DNA of 64,000 bases from Akkermansiaceae bacterium (GCA_013041925.1 JABDRB010000003.1:310001-374000); one strand, 5' to 3'. Positions 35,651 through 45,345 are shown, counted from the stretch's first letter. The notes: generated by a model from the sequence alone, not told the origin. A program made the numbers and translations.

Positions 35651-36397
35651 TTACTTCTTCGGCGGGCTAAATCGAATCACCAAACTCTTGTCGGCAAGGC
35701 GGTGCCCCGAGGTACTTTCTTGCAAACGGTAAATCAGTAGGCACTGCTTCGCGTCTTTAAACTTCCCGAGGGCAAAGTTTTCCTTGGTCGAGATAAACTC
35801 CGTTTTTTGCTCATAGCGCCACTCTTGGCCCGCCCAAGCCCCGAGGATACTGCGCGCACTGGCGTCGATATCCTCGATGCGTTTAAGCAGCCCATTGGGC
35901 GATTTAAATCCGTCGACCTCAGGATTGTAACGCAAGAGGGATATGGGCATCCCCACGCCACTGACCCGAATCATCCATTCGCCGGGTTTGGGTTCCTCAA
36001 GACGGATGACCACCTGCTGCACGGCTTGAAATTCACGCTGATCCCAAAGCTTGATATAATCGTCATACTCCTCTTTGGTCAGACCTAACTTGTCATGCCA
36101 TGGGAGGGGGATTCCAGGTTTCGCTTTTTGGGAATACTCTGCGTGCCATTCAGGGTCAGCTTTGGCCGACGCTTGAACCTTAGCAATATACTTATTGATT
36201 TCCTTGGGGGGCACAATCGCGCCCACCTCACCTGGCACGGCCTGATCCTTCGTGAAATACGGGGCTAATAAAGCCGGAGTCTTGGTGACCTCCGTCTTAG
36301 GGGCCGCAAACCCAAGCTGGGCAAATGCCATCAAGACGGTCAGCACAGCCGCTGACCTCATCAAAGTTTTCATCGATCTCATAAATGCAGTTGTCAT
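35651..36397 (-). CDS. Exported hypothetical protein
   Basis: A 248-residue protein with a signal peptide (from MKTLMRSAAVLTVLMAFAQLGFAAP, inside the chosen start). I recognise no family. The mature part has a charged N-terminal region with GIPLPWHDKLGLTKEEYDDYIKLWDQR, then beta-like strands (WMIRVSGVGMPISLLRYNPEVDGF, KQCLLIYRLQE, KSLVIRFSPPKK). Three in-frame ATGs lie within 24 bases (36397, 36382, 36373); I list the first. It precedes the AsmA-like gene by 3 bp and is likely an envelope protein. Confidence 0.75.
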   Translation of the reverse strand: MTTAFMRSMKTLMRSAAVLTVLMAFAQLGFAAPKTEVTKTPALLAPYFTKDQAVPGEVGAIVPPKEINKYIAKVQASAKADPEWHAEYSQKAKPGIPLPWHDKLGLTKEEYDDYIKLWDQREFQAVQQVVIRLEEPKPGEWMIRVSGVGMPISLLRYNPEVDGFKSPNGLLKRIEDIDASARSILGAWAGQEWRYEQKTEFISTKENFALGKFKDAKQCLLIYRLQESTSGHRLADKSLVIRFSPPKK

Positions 36398-36613
36398 GGA
36401 AAAATATAATCCGTTGTTTTGTCCGATATGGTTACCGGTATCCGCACCGGCATTGGGCGACCGGCTGTTGCGATATTTCTCCCTCACCGAATCCCATTGC
36501 GGCGACAGAGTGCCGCACGTTACCCAGCCTTCCGACAAGTGCAAGTGCCAATGTCCACCCGCTTTCCGCTGGGGCGACCGAGCTATGATTTCTTAGGGAC
36601 TGCGCACCAGTTC

Positions 36614-36638
36614 ATCGGGGGGCGTGATCCACCCCGAT
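36614..36638 (-). terminator. Possible hairpin terminator after the FtsB/DivIC gene
   Basis: ATCGGGG (36614-36620) and CCCCGAT (36632-36638) form a 7-bp GC-rich stem with an 11-nt loop, 11 bp after the minus-strand stop at 36650. There is no U-run, so this is only suggestive. Confidence 0.35.
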
Positions 36639-36649
36639 CAGCCTACTCC

Positions 36650-37006
36650 CTATCGTTCGATCCGGAACACATGCTCGCCGGGCTTGTAGTAGTTCAGACG
36701 ATCACGGGCGATCAGCTCCAAGTATTCTGAATCTTCCTCAATCGCGCGAAGTTCGCGCTCCTTGGCATCTTTCCGCTCAATCACAGATCGTTCCTGTGCC
36801 TGCACTTCCGAGAAGTCTTGGCGCATCTTATCGAGTTCGCGATAGGGCTGCAAGGCCGCCGTCATAAAGGCGCAGCAGGCCGTAAATGCCAGACAGCATA
36901 GCGCAAAGCGCACCCCCGCGTTGATCCGGTCGGTGCGCACCCTCACCTTATTGTATCCGCCGTGGCGAGATGGCCTCGTGCTTTTATTTTTTTTATTACG
37001 TGCCAT
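36650..37006 (-). CDS. FtsB/DivIC septum formation initiator-like protein
   Basis: A 118-residue bitopic protein. A basic cytoplasmic N-terminus (1-30) precedes one membrane helix (about 33-52, FALCCLAFTACCAFMTAAL) and a coiled coil (LDKMRQDFSEVQAQERSVIERKDAKERELRAIEED). It ends in LIARDRLNYYKPGEHVFRIE, the usual end of the DivIC/FtsB family. These proteins bridge FtsQ and FtsL in the divisome. The size is normal. Confidence 0.85.
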   Translation of the reverse strand: MARNKKNKSTRPSRHGGYNKVRVRTDRINAGVRFALCCLAFTACCAFMTAALQPYRELDKMRQDFSEVQAQERSVIERKDAKERELRAIEEDSEYLELIARDRLNYYKPGEHVFRIER

Positions 37007-37102
37007 GACGATCAGCGGTGATTCGCAGTTTACTTAAAAAGAGCCGTCATCAAAAGCAAAAAAAATAAGCATCCTAGGTTTCGGCGCAGAAATGCTCGAC
37101 CG

Positions 37103-37609
37103 CTACCCTTGCACATCATTGCGTGCAAAACTCTCAGCCACGGACGGACGACTCAGCACGATAAAAGTAAACACGCCCAGCGTCGTCCCCAAGGGGATAC
37201 TCAGGCAGTTCACCCCTGCCGTGACGAGGCACAAGACACGCGACTTCCTCCTCACGATTCTACGTGCCACCAGCAAATTGCACACCGCCAATGTCCATCC
37301 AAGAATAATGACCAGCATGGCAATGGCGACAAAGAATCCCCCCATCATGCGCATGGCTTCCTGATCATGTGGCGACACCTCGGGTGACGTAAAACTCCCT
37401 GTCAGCATGGCCACCCCCATAACAAGGTGAATCACGGGCACACTAGCACCCAGTGCGGTCAACCCCGCCTGAACGTAATAACATATCGACAGGGTTTTCA
37501 GATGATCCGCATCCTGATCCGCTAAAGTCGGCACGTAGGGCGGCAACCCTGGCGGTGGTTGCTGCGGCAGCTGCGGAGGTAACGGCTGCGGTGGCGCGGA
37601 GTGATTCAT
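37103..37609 (-). CDS. Small multi-pass membrane protein with Pro-rich N-terminus
   Basis: A 168-residue protein. Residues 1-30 are Pro/Gln-rich (LPPQLPQQPPPGLPPYVP), a cytoplasmic tail. Three to four hydrophobic helices follow: SICYYVQAGLTALGASVPV, IHLVMGVAML, FFVAIAMLVIILGWTLAVCNLL and CLVTAGVNCLSIPLGTTLGV. RRIVRRK is a basic loop. I do not recognise a specific function; such Pro-rich small membrane proteins are common in PVC genomes. Confidence 0.7.
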   Translation of the reverse strand: MNHSAPPQPLPPQLPQQPPPGLPPYVPTLADQDADHLKTLSICYYVQAGLTALGASVPVIHLVMGVAMLTGSFTSPEVSPHDQEAMRMMGGFFVAIAMLVIILGWTLAVCNLLVARRIVRRKSRVLCLVTAGVNCLSIPLGTTLGVFTFIVLSRPSVAESFARNDVQG

Positions 37610-37822
37610 GACGAGATTCTAGCTTGGCGCTGTGTGAAAAGAAAGCCTCATCACCTAAGCGATACGGCCATATGAACAACGATGCGTGGCCGCGACAGCT
37701 ATTCTTTGGTATTCTTACTTCTCCCTTGCACCATCAGGGGACTTGCTCTTACACTTCTTCTCATTCGAGCCAGGTCCTCAGCAAGGGTCACGGGCAAGCC
37801 GAATTTCAACACTTTTCTTAAC

Positions 37823-38896
37823 ATGTCCTCTGATTCTATTTTTCCAGAGCCCAATACCCTGACGGCGAAGCTCTATCAAACACTCAAACGTCACCCCAAG
37901 CGTATCGTCTTTGCCGATGGCGAGGATCTCCGTGTCCTTCGCGTGGCCGCACGCATGGTGGCGATGAAAATCGGCGTCCCTATCCTGCTGGGCAACCGCA
38001 AACGCATCCACCAGTTGGCTACTGACAACGATATCTCGATGATGTTTGTGAGTGTCATCGAACCAAGCCAGTCATCCGAGATTGATCTTTTCTGCTCGCG
38101 CCTAGAAAAGGTTGCCCGCTACCAAGGGCGCGACATCGCCAACCCACTTGAGTTAATCAGCCGTCCGCACAACTTTGCCGCGATGATGGTGCAGTATGGT
38201 CACGCCGATGGCATGATCGCCGGAAACAACTCGATGCCCGCCAGTGTTTTTCGAGCCGTGATGACGATGATCAAACCACGCAAGGAGGTGCCTCAAGTTT
38301 TTGGTGCCATGATCTTGGTGGCACCTCATCTTAAGAATTTTGGCCGCGATGGCATTCTCTTCATGGCCGACTGCGGTGTGATCCCCGAGCCTGATGTCAA
38401 GCAACTGGCATCCATCGCCGTGGAAACAGGAAAACTTGCGCGCCACTTTCTCGGTCGCCCCCCTAGGGTGGCCATGCTCAGCCACTCGACCAAAGGCAGC
38501 GCATCAACGGATTCAGCAAAAAAAGTCAGTGCCGCCAGTCAGCTTGCAAGACAGAATGTGATCAGCTCTCATTTAGACATGAGGATTGACGGTGAAGTTC
38601 AAGCAGATGTCGCATTGGATGCCGCTGCCGCAGAAACCAAGCTTGCGGAGGGCAGGGCGCGTGAGGCTGCCGATGTCCTCGTTTACCCGAACCTAGACGC
38701 CGGTCACATCGCCTTGAAATTACTGCAACACCTCGGCGGGGCGCAGAACTACGGACAGATCATCATGGGGCTTACTCGGCCCGCTGCTCAGGTGCCACGC
38801 ACGGTCTCCGAGGAAACATTACTCGGCACCGCCGCCATTATCGGAACCGAAGCCATCAAGTTCAACGACCTGTTTATCGAAAAGATGAAGAAGTAG
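37823..38896 (+). CDS. pta: Phosphate acetyltransferase family protein
   Basis: A 357-residue protein of the phosphate acetyl/butyryl transferase family, the size of stand-alone short Pta (~330-360). RIVFADGEDLRVLRVAARMV, ADGMIAGN and HFLGRPPRVAMLSHSTKGSA with SAASQL are conserved. It converts acetyl-CoA and phosphate to acetyl phosphate; a malic-enzyme-type C-terminal PTA paralogue is the alternative, but no malic domain is present. The ATG at 37823 is preferred to a 47-residue extension. No ackA is adjacent. Confidence 0.88.
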   Translation: MSSDSIFPEPNTLTAKLYQTLKRHPKRIVFADGEDLRVLRVAARMVAMKIGVPILLGNRKRIHQLATDNDISMMFVSVIEPSQSSEIDLFCSRLEKVARYQGRDIANPLELISRPHNFAAMMVQYGHADGMIAGNNSMPASVFRAVMTMIKPRKEVPQVFGAMILVAPHLKNFGRDGILFMADCGVIPEPDVKQLASIAVETGKLARHFLGRPPRVAMLSHSTKGSASTDSAKKVSAASQLARQNVISSHLDMRIDGEVQADVALDAAAAETKLAEGRAREAADVLVYPNLDAGHIALKLLQHLGGAQNYGQIIMGLTRPAAQVPRTVSEETLLGTAAIIGTEAIKFNDLFIEKMKK

Positions 38897-39027
38897 GATG
38901 CCGGCAGTCGAGCGACCTGCCCGAAACCTTGCTGACAGAAAAAACCGCGCTTACGCAATCCTGATGGGTATGTTTCGACTCAATTTTTTACTTCCAGAGC
39001 ACCCCTCGAGCAGTCAGATTGCTGCTC

Positions 39028-39537
39028 ATGAAACACCTCATCCTACTCACCCTCTTGCTCACATCCGCGGCCGTCATAGCGAGCGGAAAGAAAACCCCAC
39101 CCGCATCGATTTCCTTTCATATGGAAGGCTCGATATCTGAAGGACCCAAGTTCGTCCGGAAAGTCAATACGCTCGCGGACGAAAGACACTTCCGAAAAGT
39201 CCCCGAGGTTTCAACCAAAGACATTGTTGGTTTCAGCCCCTTTCCAGCCGACGACAAACTCACCTACGGCATCGTTTTCAAACTCAACGCCAAAGCCACA
39301 CGCAGGCTCATGGTAGCGACCACCATGAACCAAGGCAAATTGCTCTTGGCTCTTGTCAATGGCCAACCCTTAGGCGTGGTGCGCATAGACAAACCCGTTA
39401 AAGACGGGCTTTTGGTTATCTGGAGCGGCATCAAACCAGAGGAGATCAAGCTCTACGACAAGCTGGCCCCCCGCATTGGCGAGGACGCCCAAGTCTGGAA
39501 AAAACGCCTCAAGGAAATGAAGAAAAAGAAAAAATAA
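39028..39537 (+). CDS. Exported hypothetical protein with a Lys-rich end
   Basis: A 169-residue protein with a signal peptide (MKHLILLTLLLTSAAVIASG). The mature part has alternating strands, for example ISFHMEGSISEGPKFVRK, YGIVFKLNAKATRRLMVATT and LLLALVNGQPLGVVRIDKPVKDGLLVI, resembling a small beta-barrel or a SecD/P1-like domain. It ends in KEMKKKKK. I do not recognise it with certainty. It is followed 27 bp later by an M23 peptidase on the same strand, so a role at the cell envelope is plausible. Confidence 0.7.
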   Translation: MKHLILLTLLLTSAAVIASGKKTPPASISFHMEGSISEGPKFVRKVNTLADERHFRKVPEVSTKDIVGFSPFPADDKLTYGIVFKLNAKATRRLMVATTMNQGKLLLALVNGQPLGVVRIDKPVKDGLLVIWSGIKPEEIKLYDKLAPRIGEDAQVWKKRLKEMKKKKK

Positions 39538-39564
39538 CCGCCCGTGCGCACCAGCTTCCAGCCC

Positions 39565-40608
39565 ATGAAATCGATCACACGACCCGTCATCGCCCTCCTT
39601 ACCATCGTGGTTCTACTGATGGGTCTCCCTGCGATGGGTGCCACCCCAGAACCGATCTCATTGCCCACGGACAACGATCACCTTTATCGAGGTGGAGGTG
39701 CGCCGTTTTATATGTTTGTCCACCGCAACTTTGAAGGCCAGGCGTCCCGCCCTTGGACGGCTGGAAAATATGGATTTGTCCGCAATCTCAAACGCACCAA
39801 GGACGGACTGATTGGCACCAAGTTTCACGAGGGTATCGATATCAAACCCATGAAGCGGGACCGCTCGGGCAAACCACTTGATGACGTACTCGCCATTGCT
39901 TCTGGCGTCATCGCATACGCCAATACGAGCTCCAAACGGAGTAATTATGGGAAGTATGTTGTGGTCGAACACCTTTGGGACTGCGGCCCAGTTTACAGCC
40001 TTTACGCACACCTCTCGGATATAAAAGTCAACGTAGGCCAGAAAATCAGCCAAGGACAAAGTATCGGCAAGCTAGGTTATACTGGTGTTGGGCTCAGCCG
40101 AGAACGGGCCCACCTTCATCTAGAACTTAACCTTCTGCTGTCGACGCGCTTTCCAGTATGGCACGACAAACATTTCACCAGTAAAAACTACCACGGTAAA
40201 CACAATGGCATCAACATGGTCGGGCTCGATATCGCGGAGTTCTACATGGCGCAGCAACGCAAGCAATCACTCACCCTCCCCGATTTCATCAATTCCACTC
40301 CAGCCCACTACAAGGTAACGGTCCCGCGTCAGGGGCCACTAGAAATCCTTACCCGCTACCCATGGTTAGCACGTGGCGACCACCAATCTCGCACCCCCTC
40401 ATGGGAAATCTCATTCAGTGCCTCAGGCTTTCCACTGGCCATCAACCCCAGCAACCGAACCGTCACGGCGCCGTGCATCAGCTCCATTCGCAAATGCCGA
40501 TCGAGACATGAATACCGAACCAAGGGGTTTGTCAGCGGCACAGGCGGTCGCGCTACATTGAGCCAAACCGGCACACGGTTTATCGAATTGCTTACTGGAA
40601 ATTTTTAA
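39565..40608 (+). CDS. Exported M23-family metallopeptidase
   Basis: A 347-residue protein with a signal peptide or anchor (MKSITRPVIALLTIVVLLMG). The LytM/M23 zinc site is intact: H88 and D92 in FHEGIDIKP, and H183/H185 in RAHLHLE; H149 (YAHL) is the usual extra active-site His. Such enzymes cut peptidoglycan cross-bridges or peptide stems. The C-terminal part (~230-347) has no recognised domain. The chosen ATG removes seven residues from the longest reading. Confidence 0.9.
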   Translation: MKSITRPVIALLTIVVLLMGLPAMGATPEPISLPTDNDHLYRGGGAPFYMFVHRNFEGQASRPWTAGKYGFVRNLKRTKDGLIGTKFHEGIDIKPMKRDRSGKPLDDVLAIASGVIAYANTSSKRSNYGKYVVVEHLWDCGPVYSLYAHLSDIKVNVGQKISQGQSIGKLGYTGVGLSRERAHLHLELNLLLSTRFPVWHDKHFTSKNYHGKHNGINMVGLDIAEFYMAQQRKQSLTLPDFINSTPAHYKVTVPRQGPLEILTRYPWLARGDHQSRTPSWEISFSASGFPLAINPSNRTVTAPCISSIRKCRSRHEYRTKGFVSGTGGRATLSQTGTRFIELLTGNF

Positions 40609-40657
40609 TACGGCATCCGCCTCATCGCCGAGGTTAAGAGATTTAGACGCCCCCCCA

Positions 40658-43060
40658 TCATGGCGACTTGTGTTGTGCCTTCATGATGTTTTGCCAACGC
40701 AGGCGAAAATCGAGATTCACCTCGGCAAGCTTGCTGGCAGCGCGCTCCGCCCTATCCTCTTTTCCGATAAGCCAGAGGTAACAAACTGCCTGCTCGATCC
40801 TCCGCTGCCCCTCTTGGTTACTGAGCCTTAGTTGATAGGCTTTCTGGAAAAGCACGAACACGCTATCGGGCTGGATGGCCGACCAAGGAAGAAACCGCTG
40901 ATCCTCTCTGGGGTTCTTGACGTGTATCCCTCCTTTTTGAGCACGGACAACCCGCTGGTAAACCTGACCATCCATCGCACGAATTGGCATCGCCAGACCC
41001 TCACGGGGAATAACCACTTTTTCTAGTCCCTCAATCAACGCGCTCGCCGTTTCAGCTAGATAAACCCACATATGCCTCCCCTCCTTTTGACCGCCACTCA
41101 CCTCAACCGATTTCATCGCGGCGGCCGCCTCGGCATATTTCGATACAGCCACAAGTTCTCGGAACTTCCTCAGCGCCACTTCATAATCCAGTGCTTCATC
41201 CACCTTTTCATCCACCTTATCCTGAGGCACTTGGAAGCCCTTCATTCTGCGGTGCAATCGGAGCTGCCAGACCCTCACCCGAAACCTCGAACGCCCCTGC
41301 GTTTCAAGGGTTCTTAACAATTTTTTATAGTCGACCAAGCGTTGTTTGGCCTCCACGAGATCAACGGGGTCGGCCATCTCGGCAATGGATTCCATTTTTT
41401 TAAAATCGGACAAGTAGCGCTGAGCAAGGTCAGGGTAGACCCTCCATGGACTATTATGGGCAAGGTGATTCTTTTGGATCTTTTCAAACAAGGGAACGGC
41501 CGCATCCCAAGCTCCCATTTCCCAGTTTTTCAATGCCACAGCCATCAGATAAACGGCGGCCATGGTGTTCTTTTCGCCACCAACATCACGGATGACTTTC
41601 GGTGCTTGGAGCTGCTCGCCAAGTCGACCCAGTATTCCTTCGGCAGGCACCTCGTGGGATGCCATATGCTGCCGCAACGAGGAGATCGCCTCGCTGGCAT
41701 CACCCGAGTTACCACCTAACCAAGCGGCAATCACAGCCTCCACACCCGCCCAGGATGACGTAGGCTCTTTGACGTGATCGTCATGCATCAAGCGAGTCAA
41801 CACCTCCCTCGCCTCACTGTATTGCTTTTCCTTGATCATCTCGTGCGCTCTGCGGAATTGCTTGGCAATCATTACGGCTACCTCAGGATCATAATCAGCT
41901 CCGCCACTCAGCACGATCGCAGCTTGATCGCCCTCGCCCCCCTTACCCGAATAAGCATGAGCAACAATATCATCACCTTGTTGATTGATGAACAAAAGGC
42001 CGATGATCGAACCTAATAAAACAAGAGTAAGCACGGCAATAATTAGCAACCCCAACCTGACGTGCTTCGATTGAGCGCGTCGATGCGCACGTTCACGGCT
42101 ACGAATCGGCTCCGATGCCCCAGCTCCCTCGGTGGCCTTAAAGGCAGCGCGCAATGCCTCCCCCATCACGGCATAGGATGAAAAACGATCCTCTGGCCGT
42201 AACGCCATTGCCTTATCGACGAGGTAACACGTTTCTGGCTTCAGCCAAGGGGCTACCTCTGCGAGAGGTGGAATATCCTCCTTCGCCTTAGCCACAGCAC
42301 GGGTCGATTTAATCGTATCCGGAAAGGGAGGGTAGCCGGAAAGTGCGTGGTAGAGCGTTGCCCCAAGAGCGTAAATATCGCTCCGAAAATCCTCCTCACC
42401 TCCTACCAGTGCCTCAGGGGGAACATAATAGGGTGTAGCCCAGATTTCCGTTGCCCTCGCCTTCCCCCCTTGAGTAACCAGAGCCAAGCCGAAATCAACA
42501 ATTTTGACATGCCCCTGTGCATCAAAGAGGATGTTCCCTGGTTTCACATCACGGTGGATCAAGCCTGCATGCTTTGCAGCCTGCAGGCCTGCGATGATTT
42601 CCGCGGCTAAAGGAAGCATCACATCCTCACCGATTGCATTTTCGCGAGAGATCCTTTGTTCCAGGTTTTCTCCGGACACCATTTCCATCGCGATGTAGAA
42701 ATGGCCATACGCCTTCCCCACGGTAAACACCCGGACGACATGCGGATGACTGATGGCTGCGGTAATTTTGGCTTCATGCTCAAACTGCTGCATACGCTTC
42801 TCATCCTGCGAGTAGTCCTCGTTGAGAATTTTGATCGCCACTTCACGGTCTAGCGTCACATCCGACGCCTTAAAAACCATACTCATCCCCCCAGCAGCAT
42901 GCCTCCCCAGCAAGAGATATTGGCCGAGTTCGCACTTCACCCGTGTATGACTACCACAACCAGGACAAACAACATTCGTGTATGGCCCCATCGGAGAGAT
43001 ATCCATCTTGCAGCCACATGAGCTGCAATGGGCAATGTGTTTTTCCGGCGTGTCATCCAT
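40658..43060 (-). CDS. Transmembrane Ser/Thr protein kinase with N-terminal zinc ribbon
   Basis: An 800-residue Hanks-type kinase. Two CxxC pairs (C12/C15 and C32/C35) form an N-terminal zinc ribbon. The kinase domain (~45-310) has a Gly-rich loop (LLLGRHAAGGMSMVF), K77 in VAIK, catalytic D171 in HRDVKPGN and DFG at 189-191. A basic juxtamembrane stretch precedes a membrane helix (~336-358). The outside part (~360-800) is helical with possible TPR-like repeats and no PASTA domains. It diverges from two PilT-family genes with 135 bp between the starts. What signal it senses is not visible. Confidence 0.93.
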   Translation of the reverse strand: MDDTPEKHIAHCSSCGCKMDISPMGPYTNVVCPGCGSHTRVKCELGQYLLLGRHAAGGMSMVFKASDVTLDREVAIKILNEDYSQDEKRMQQFEHEAKITAAISHPHVVRVFTVGKAYGHFYIAMEMVSGENLEQRISRENAIGEDVMLPLAAEIIAGLQAAKHAGLIHRDVKPGNILFDAQGHVKIVDFGLALVTQGGKARATEIWATPYYVPPEALVGGEEDFRSDIYALGATLYHALSGYPPFPDTIKSTRAVAKAKEDIPPLAEVAPWLKPETCYLVDKAMALRPEDRFSSYAVMGEALRAAFKATEGAGASEPIRSRERAHRRAQSKHVRLGLLIIAVLTLVLLGSIIGLLFINQQGDDIVAHAYSGKGGEGDQAAIVLSGGADYDPEVAVMIAKQFRRAHEMIKEKQYSEAREVLTRLMHDDHVKEPTSSWAGVEAVIAAWLGGNSGDASEAISSLRQHMASHEVPAEGILGRLGEQLQAPKVIRDVGGEKNTMAAVYLMAVALKNWEMGAWDAAVPLFEKIQKNHLAHNSPWRVYPDLAQRYLSDFKKMESIAEMADPVDLVEAKQRLVDYKKLLRTLETQGRSRFRVRVWQLRLHRRMKGFQVPQDKVDEKVDEALDYEVALRKFRELVAVSKYAEAAAAMKSVEVSGGQKEGRHMWVYLAETASALIEGLEKVVIPREGLAMPIRAMDGQVYQRVVRAQKGGIHVKNPREDQRFLPWSAIQPDSVFVLFQKAYQLRLSNQEGQRRIEQAVCYLWLIGKEDRAERAASKLAEVNLDFRLRWQNIMKAQHKSP

Positions 43061-43195
43061 AAATCTTGCAAAGAATACTCATTGACGGAAGGTATTGGAA
43101 ATACAAAATCCAATGAATCTCCAAGGAAAAACCCTCCCCTGATCCTTCTAGCTTGCCCCGAACCTCAACTCTCGCTTTATTGGGTTAAGGAACTT

Positions 43196-44248
43196 ATGCA
43201 TGAGACCATTGACAAGCTAGCCGATGAAGCGTTTCAAGCTGGCGCCACGGACCTTTTTCTTTGTGAAGATCAGGTTCCTCGCATCCGGGTGCACAATGAT
43301 ATCCAAGTTCCCGGGGGCTCCGCGCTCAGCCGTGAATGCATGGCCTCGTTCTGGAGTGCCTGCCATGCCGACCCTGAAACCACGTTGGAAAAAGACACCA
43401 GCCATGTCATTTCTGGCGGGCGCCGATTAAGGGTCAACCTCTACAAATCACTCGGTCTTCTCTCTGCCGTTCTACGCCCCATCAAGGACGTCATCCCCAG
43501 CATGACCGAGTTGGGCTTACCCGAGGCACTGCTGACCAACTGGGCCTCACGCCAATCAGGGCTGATTCTCATCACAGGCCCAACCGGATCAGGGAAATCA
43601 ACCACCCTCGCCTCCGCCCTGCAATGGGTCAACGAAAATCAGGCCCGCCACATTGTGACCATCGAGGACCCTATTGAATACCTTTTCTGGAACAAACTGA
43701 GCTACTTTTCCCAGCGTGAGCTGCATGCCGATACAGCATCGTTCGCATCCGCCCTCAGAAGCTCCCTCAGGCAAAGCCCTGACATCATCCTGCTCGGCGA
43801 AATACGGGACGAAGAAACGGCAAAAATATCTCTGCAGGCAGCCGAAACAGGACACCTCGTACTCGCTACCCTGCATAGCTCCAGCGTAGCCGATAGCTTG
43901 GAACGCTTGGCCAATTTGTTTGACCACGACAAACGGGAAAGCTTGCTCAAACTCTTGGCTCAGCACCTCGTGGGCATCATGTCCCAGCAACTCATCCCCC
44001 GAAAAGACGGCGGCCTGCTGCTCGCGGTTGAACACCTTCAAAACGAAGCCGTCACCCGCGCATGGATCCGAGAAAACAACCTACCCGAGATCTCCGATCA
44101 CATCAACCGAGGCGACAACCCCGCGAACTGCTCCTTTGTCCGTTTTCTGGTCGCCGCCACCCAGCAGGGGTATCTTGACAAAAACATCGCCCGCCGATCC
44201 GCGCCCAACGCCCAAGACTTCGACCGCCTGCTTCGCGGTATCACCTAA
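43196..44248 (+). CDS. PilT-family ATPase (PilU-like paralogue)
   Basis: A 350-residue PilT-like ATPase without tetracysteine. The N domain has GATDLFLCEDQVPRIRV. Walker A is GPTGSGKST, the Asp box is VTIEDPIEYLF, Walker B is LLGEIRDEE and the His box is TGHLVLATLHSS. The ATG at 43196 is supported by AAGGA six bases upstream, one of the few clear ribosome-binding sites in the window; the longer reading adds 56 residues. It forms an operon with a second PilT gene (18 bp) and a membrane protein gene. The pairing recalls PilT/PilU retraction ATPases. Confidence 0.9.
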   Translation: MHETIDKLADEAFQAGATDLFLCEDQVPRIRVHNDIQVPGGSALSRECMASFWSACHADPETTLEKDTSHVISGGRRLRVNLYKSLGLLSAVLRPIKDVIPSMTELGLPEALLTNWASRQSGLILITGPTGSGKSTTLASALQWVNENQARHIVTIEDPIEYLFWNKLSYFSQRELHADTASFASALRSSLRQSPDIILLGEIRDEETAKISLQAAETGHLVLATLHSSSVADSLERLANLFDHDKRESLLKLLAQHLVGIMSQQLIPRKDGGLLLAVEHLQNEAVTRAWIRENNLPEISDHINRGDNPANCSFVRFLVAATQQGYLDKNIARRSAPNAQDFDRLLRGIT

Positions 44249-44266
44249 ACTCCAGCGCACCTGTCC

Positions 44267-45325
44267 ATGAACGAACTTAAAAATGTCACCGATTACCTCC
44301 GTATGTCTGTCGAGCTGGGAGGATCCGACCTCCACCTTTCCAGTGGAGCGCCACCGGCTGCCCGTGTCGATGGCGTGCTCAAACCACTCGAGGAGTTTTG
44401 CTTGGATGACAAGGTGACCAAGCAGCTCATCATGGAAACGCTGACCGAATCCCAGCGTGCGGAACTCGAAAAGGAGTGGGAACTCGACTACGCAATCCAA
44501 GTGGACAAGATCGGACGTTTCCGCGGTAATGTCCATTATATCCGAGGCCACATCGAGGCGTCATTCCGATACATCCCGACAGAAATCCCAGACCTTGCGG
44601 AGCTCGGCCACTACCCAGTCATTGAACAGATCTGCCAGATGCGACGTGGGCTCATCCTGCTCACCGGCATCACGGGATCAGGAAAAACAACCACCTTGGC
44701 ATCCATGGTCAAGCGCATCTCGGAAACTCGGTCCGGCGTGATCATCACCATTGAGGACCCGATTGAATTCATCTTCCCCCACCTGTCCTGCCTAGTCAAA
44801 CAACGTGAGATTGGCACCGATACCAAGTCATTCCCCAAGGCCCTGCGCCAATCGCTTCGCCAAGATCCCGATGTCATCGTTGTTTCTGAATTGCGCGATT
44901 TGGAAACCATCAGCATCGCTCTGACCGCCGCAGAAACCGGACACCTCGTTATCGCTACACTTCATACGATGGATGCTCCCCAGAGTATTGACCGATTGGT
45001 CGATGTCTTCCCAACAGGTCAACAACAACAGATTATTGCCCAGCTCGCCAATGTCCTCGAGGCGATCGTTTCCCAAAGACTCATTGTGAGCGCAGACGGA
45101 CAAGGGCGTGTGCTTGCCTCGGAAGTCCTACGGATGAACCACGGACTCCGCACCTGCATCCGCGAGCGTAAGATCGAACAAGTCGTTGGACTGATGGAAA
45201 TTGGCCAAGCCGAGGGGATGCATACCATCGACGAATCTCTGGACCAGCTCCTACAACACAACCAAATCACGACCGAAGAAGCCGTCTTCAACTGCCGCGA
45301 CCGCAAACGGTTCAAAACCCAATAA
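44267..45325 (+). CDS. pilT: PilT-type pilus retraction ATPase
   Basis: A 352-residue PilT homologue, the canonical length. The N-terminus has GGSDLHLSSGAPPAARVDG, the conserved PilT opening. Walker A is GITGSGKTT (Ile in place of the usual Pro), the Asp box is ITIEDPIEF, Walker B is VVSELRD (Ser in place of Gly before Glu) and the His box is TGHLVIATLHT. The catalytic Glu and Lys are present. It retracts type IV pili in gliding or adhesion. It starts 18 bp after the first PilT-like gene. The pilus assembly genes are 25 kb away on the other strand. Confidence 0.92.
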   Translation: MNELKNVTDYLRMSVELGGSDLHLSSGAPPAARVDGVLKPLEEFCLDDKVTKQLIMETLTESQRAELEKEWELDYAIQVDKIGRFRGNVHYIRGHIEASFRYIPTEIPDLAELGHYPVIEQICQMRRGLILLTGITGSGKTTTLASMVKRISETRSGVIITIEDPIEFIFPHLSCLVKQREIGTDTKSFPKALRQSLRQDPDVIVVSELRDLETISIALTAAETGHLVIATLHTMDAPQSIDRLVDVFPTGQQQQIIAQLANVLEAIVSQRLIVSADGQGRVLASEVLRMNHGLRTCIRERKIEQVVGLMEIGQAEGMHTIDESLDQLLQHNQITTEEAVFNCRDRKRFKTQ

Positions 45326-45345
45326 CAACCTCTTATTACACCACC

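Noticed and set aside
37682-37822. N-terminal extension of the pta gene
   Set aside because: The added residues do not resemble Pta and run across the promoter region; the ATG at 37823 starts directly before the conserved part.
38898-39140. 80-codon frame between pta and the exported 169-residue protein
   Set aside because: It overlaps the signal-peptide gene in another frame and its translation looks like a shadow with no start signal or domain.
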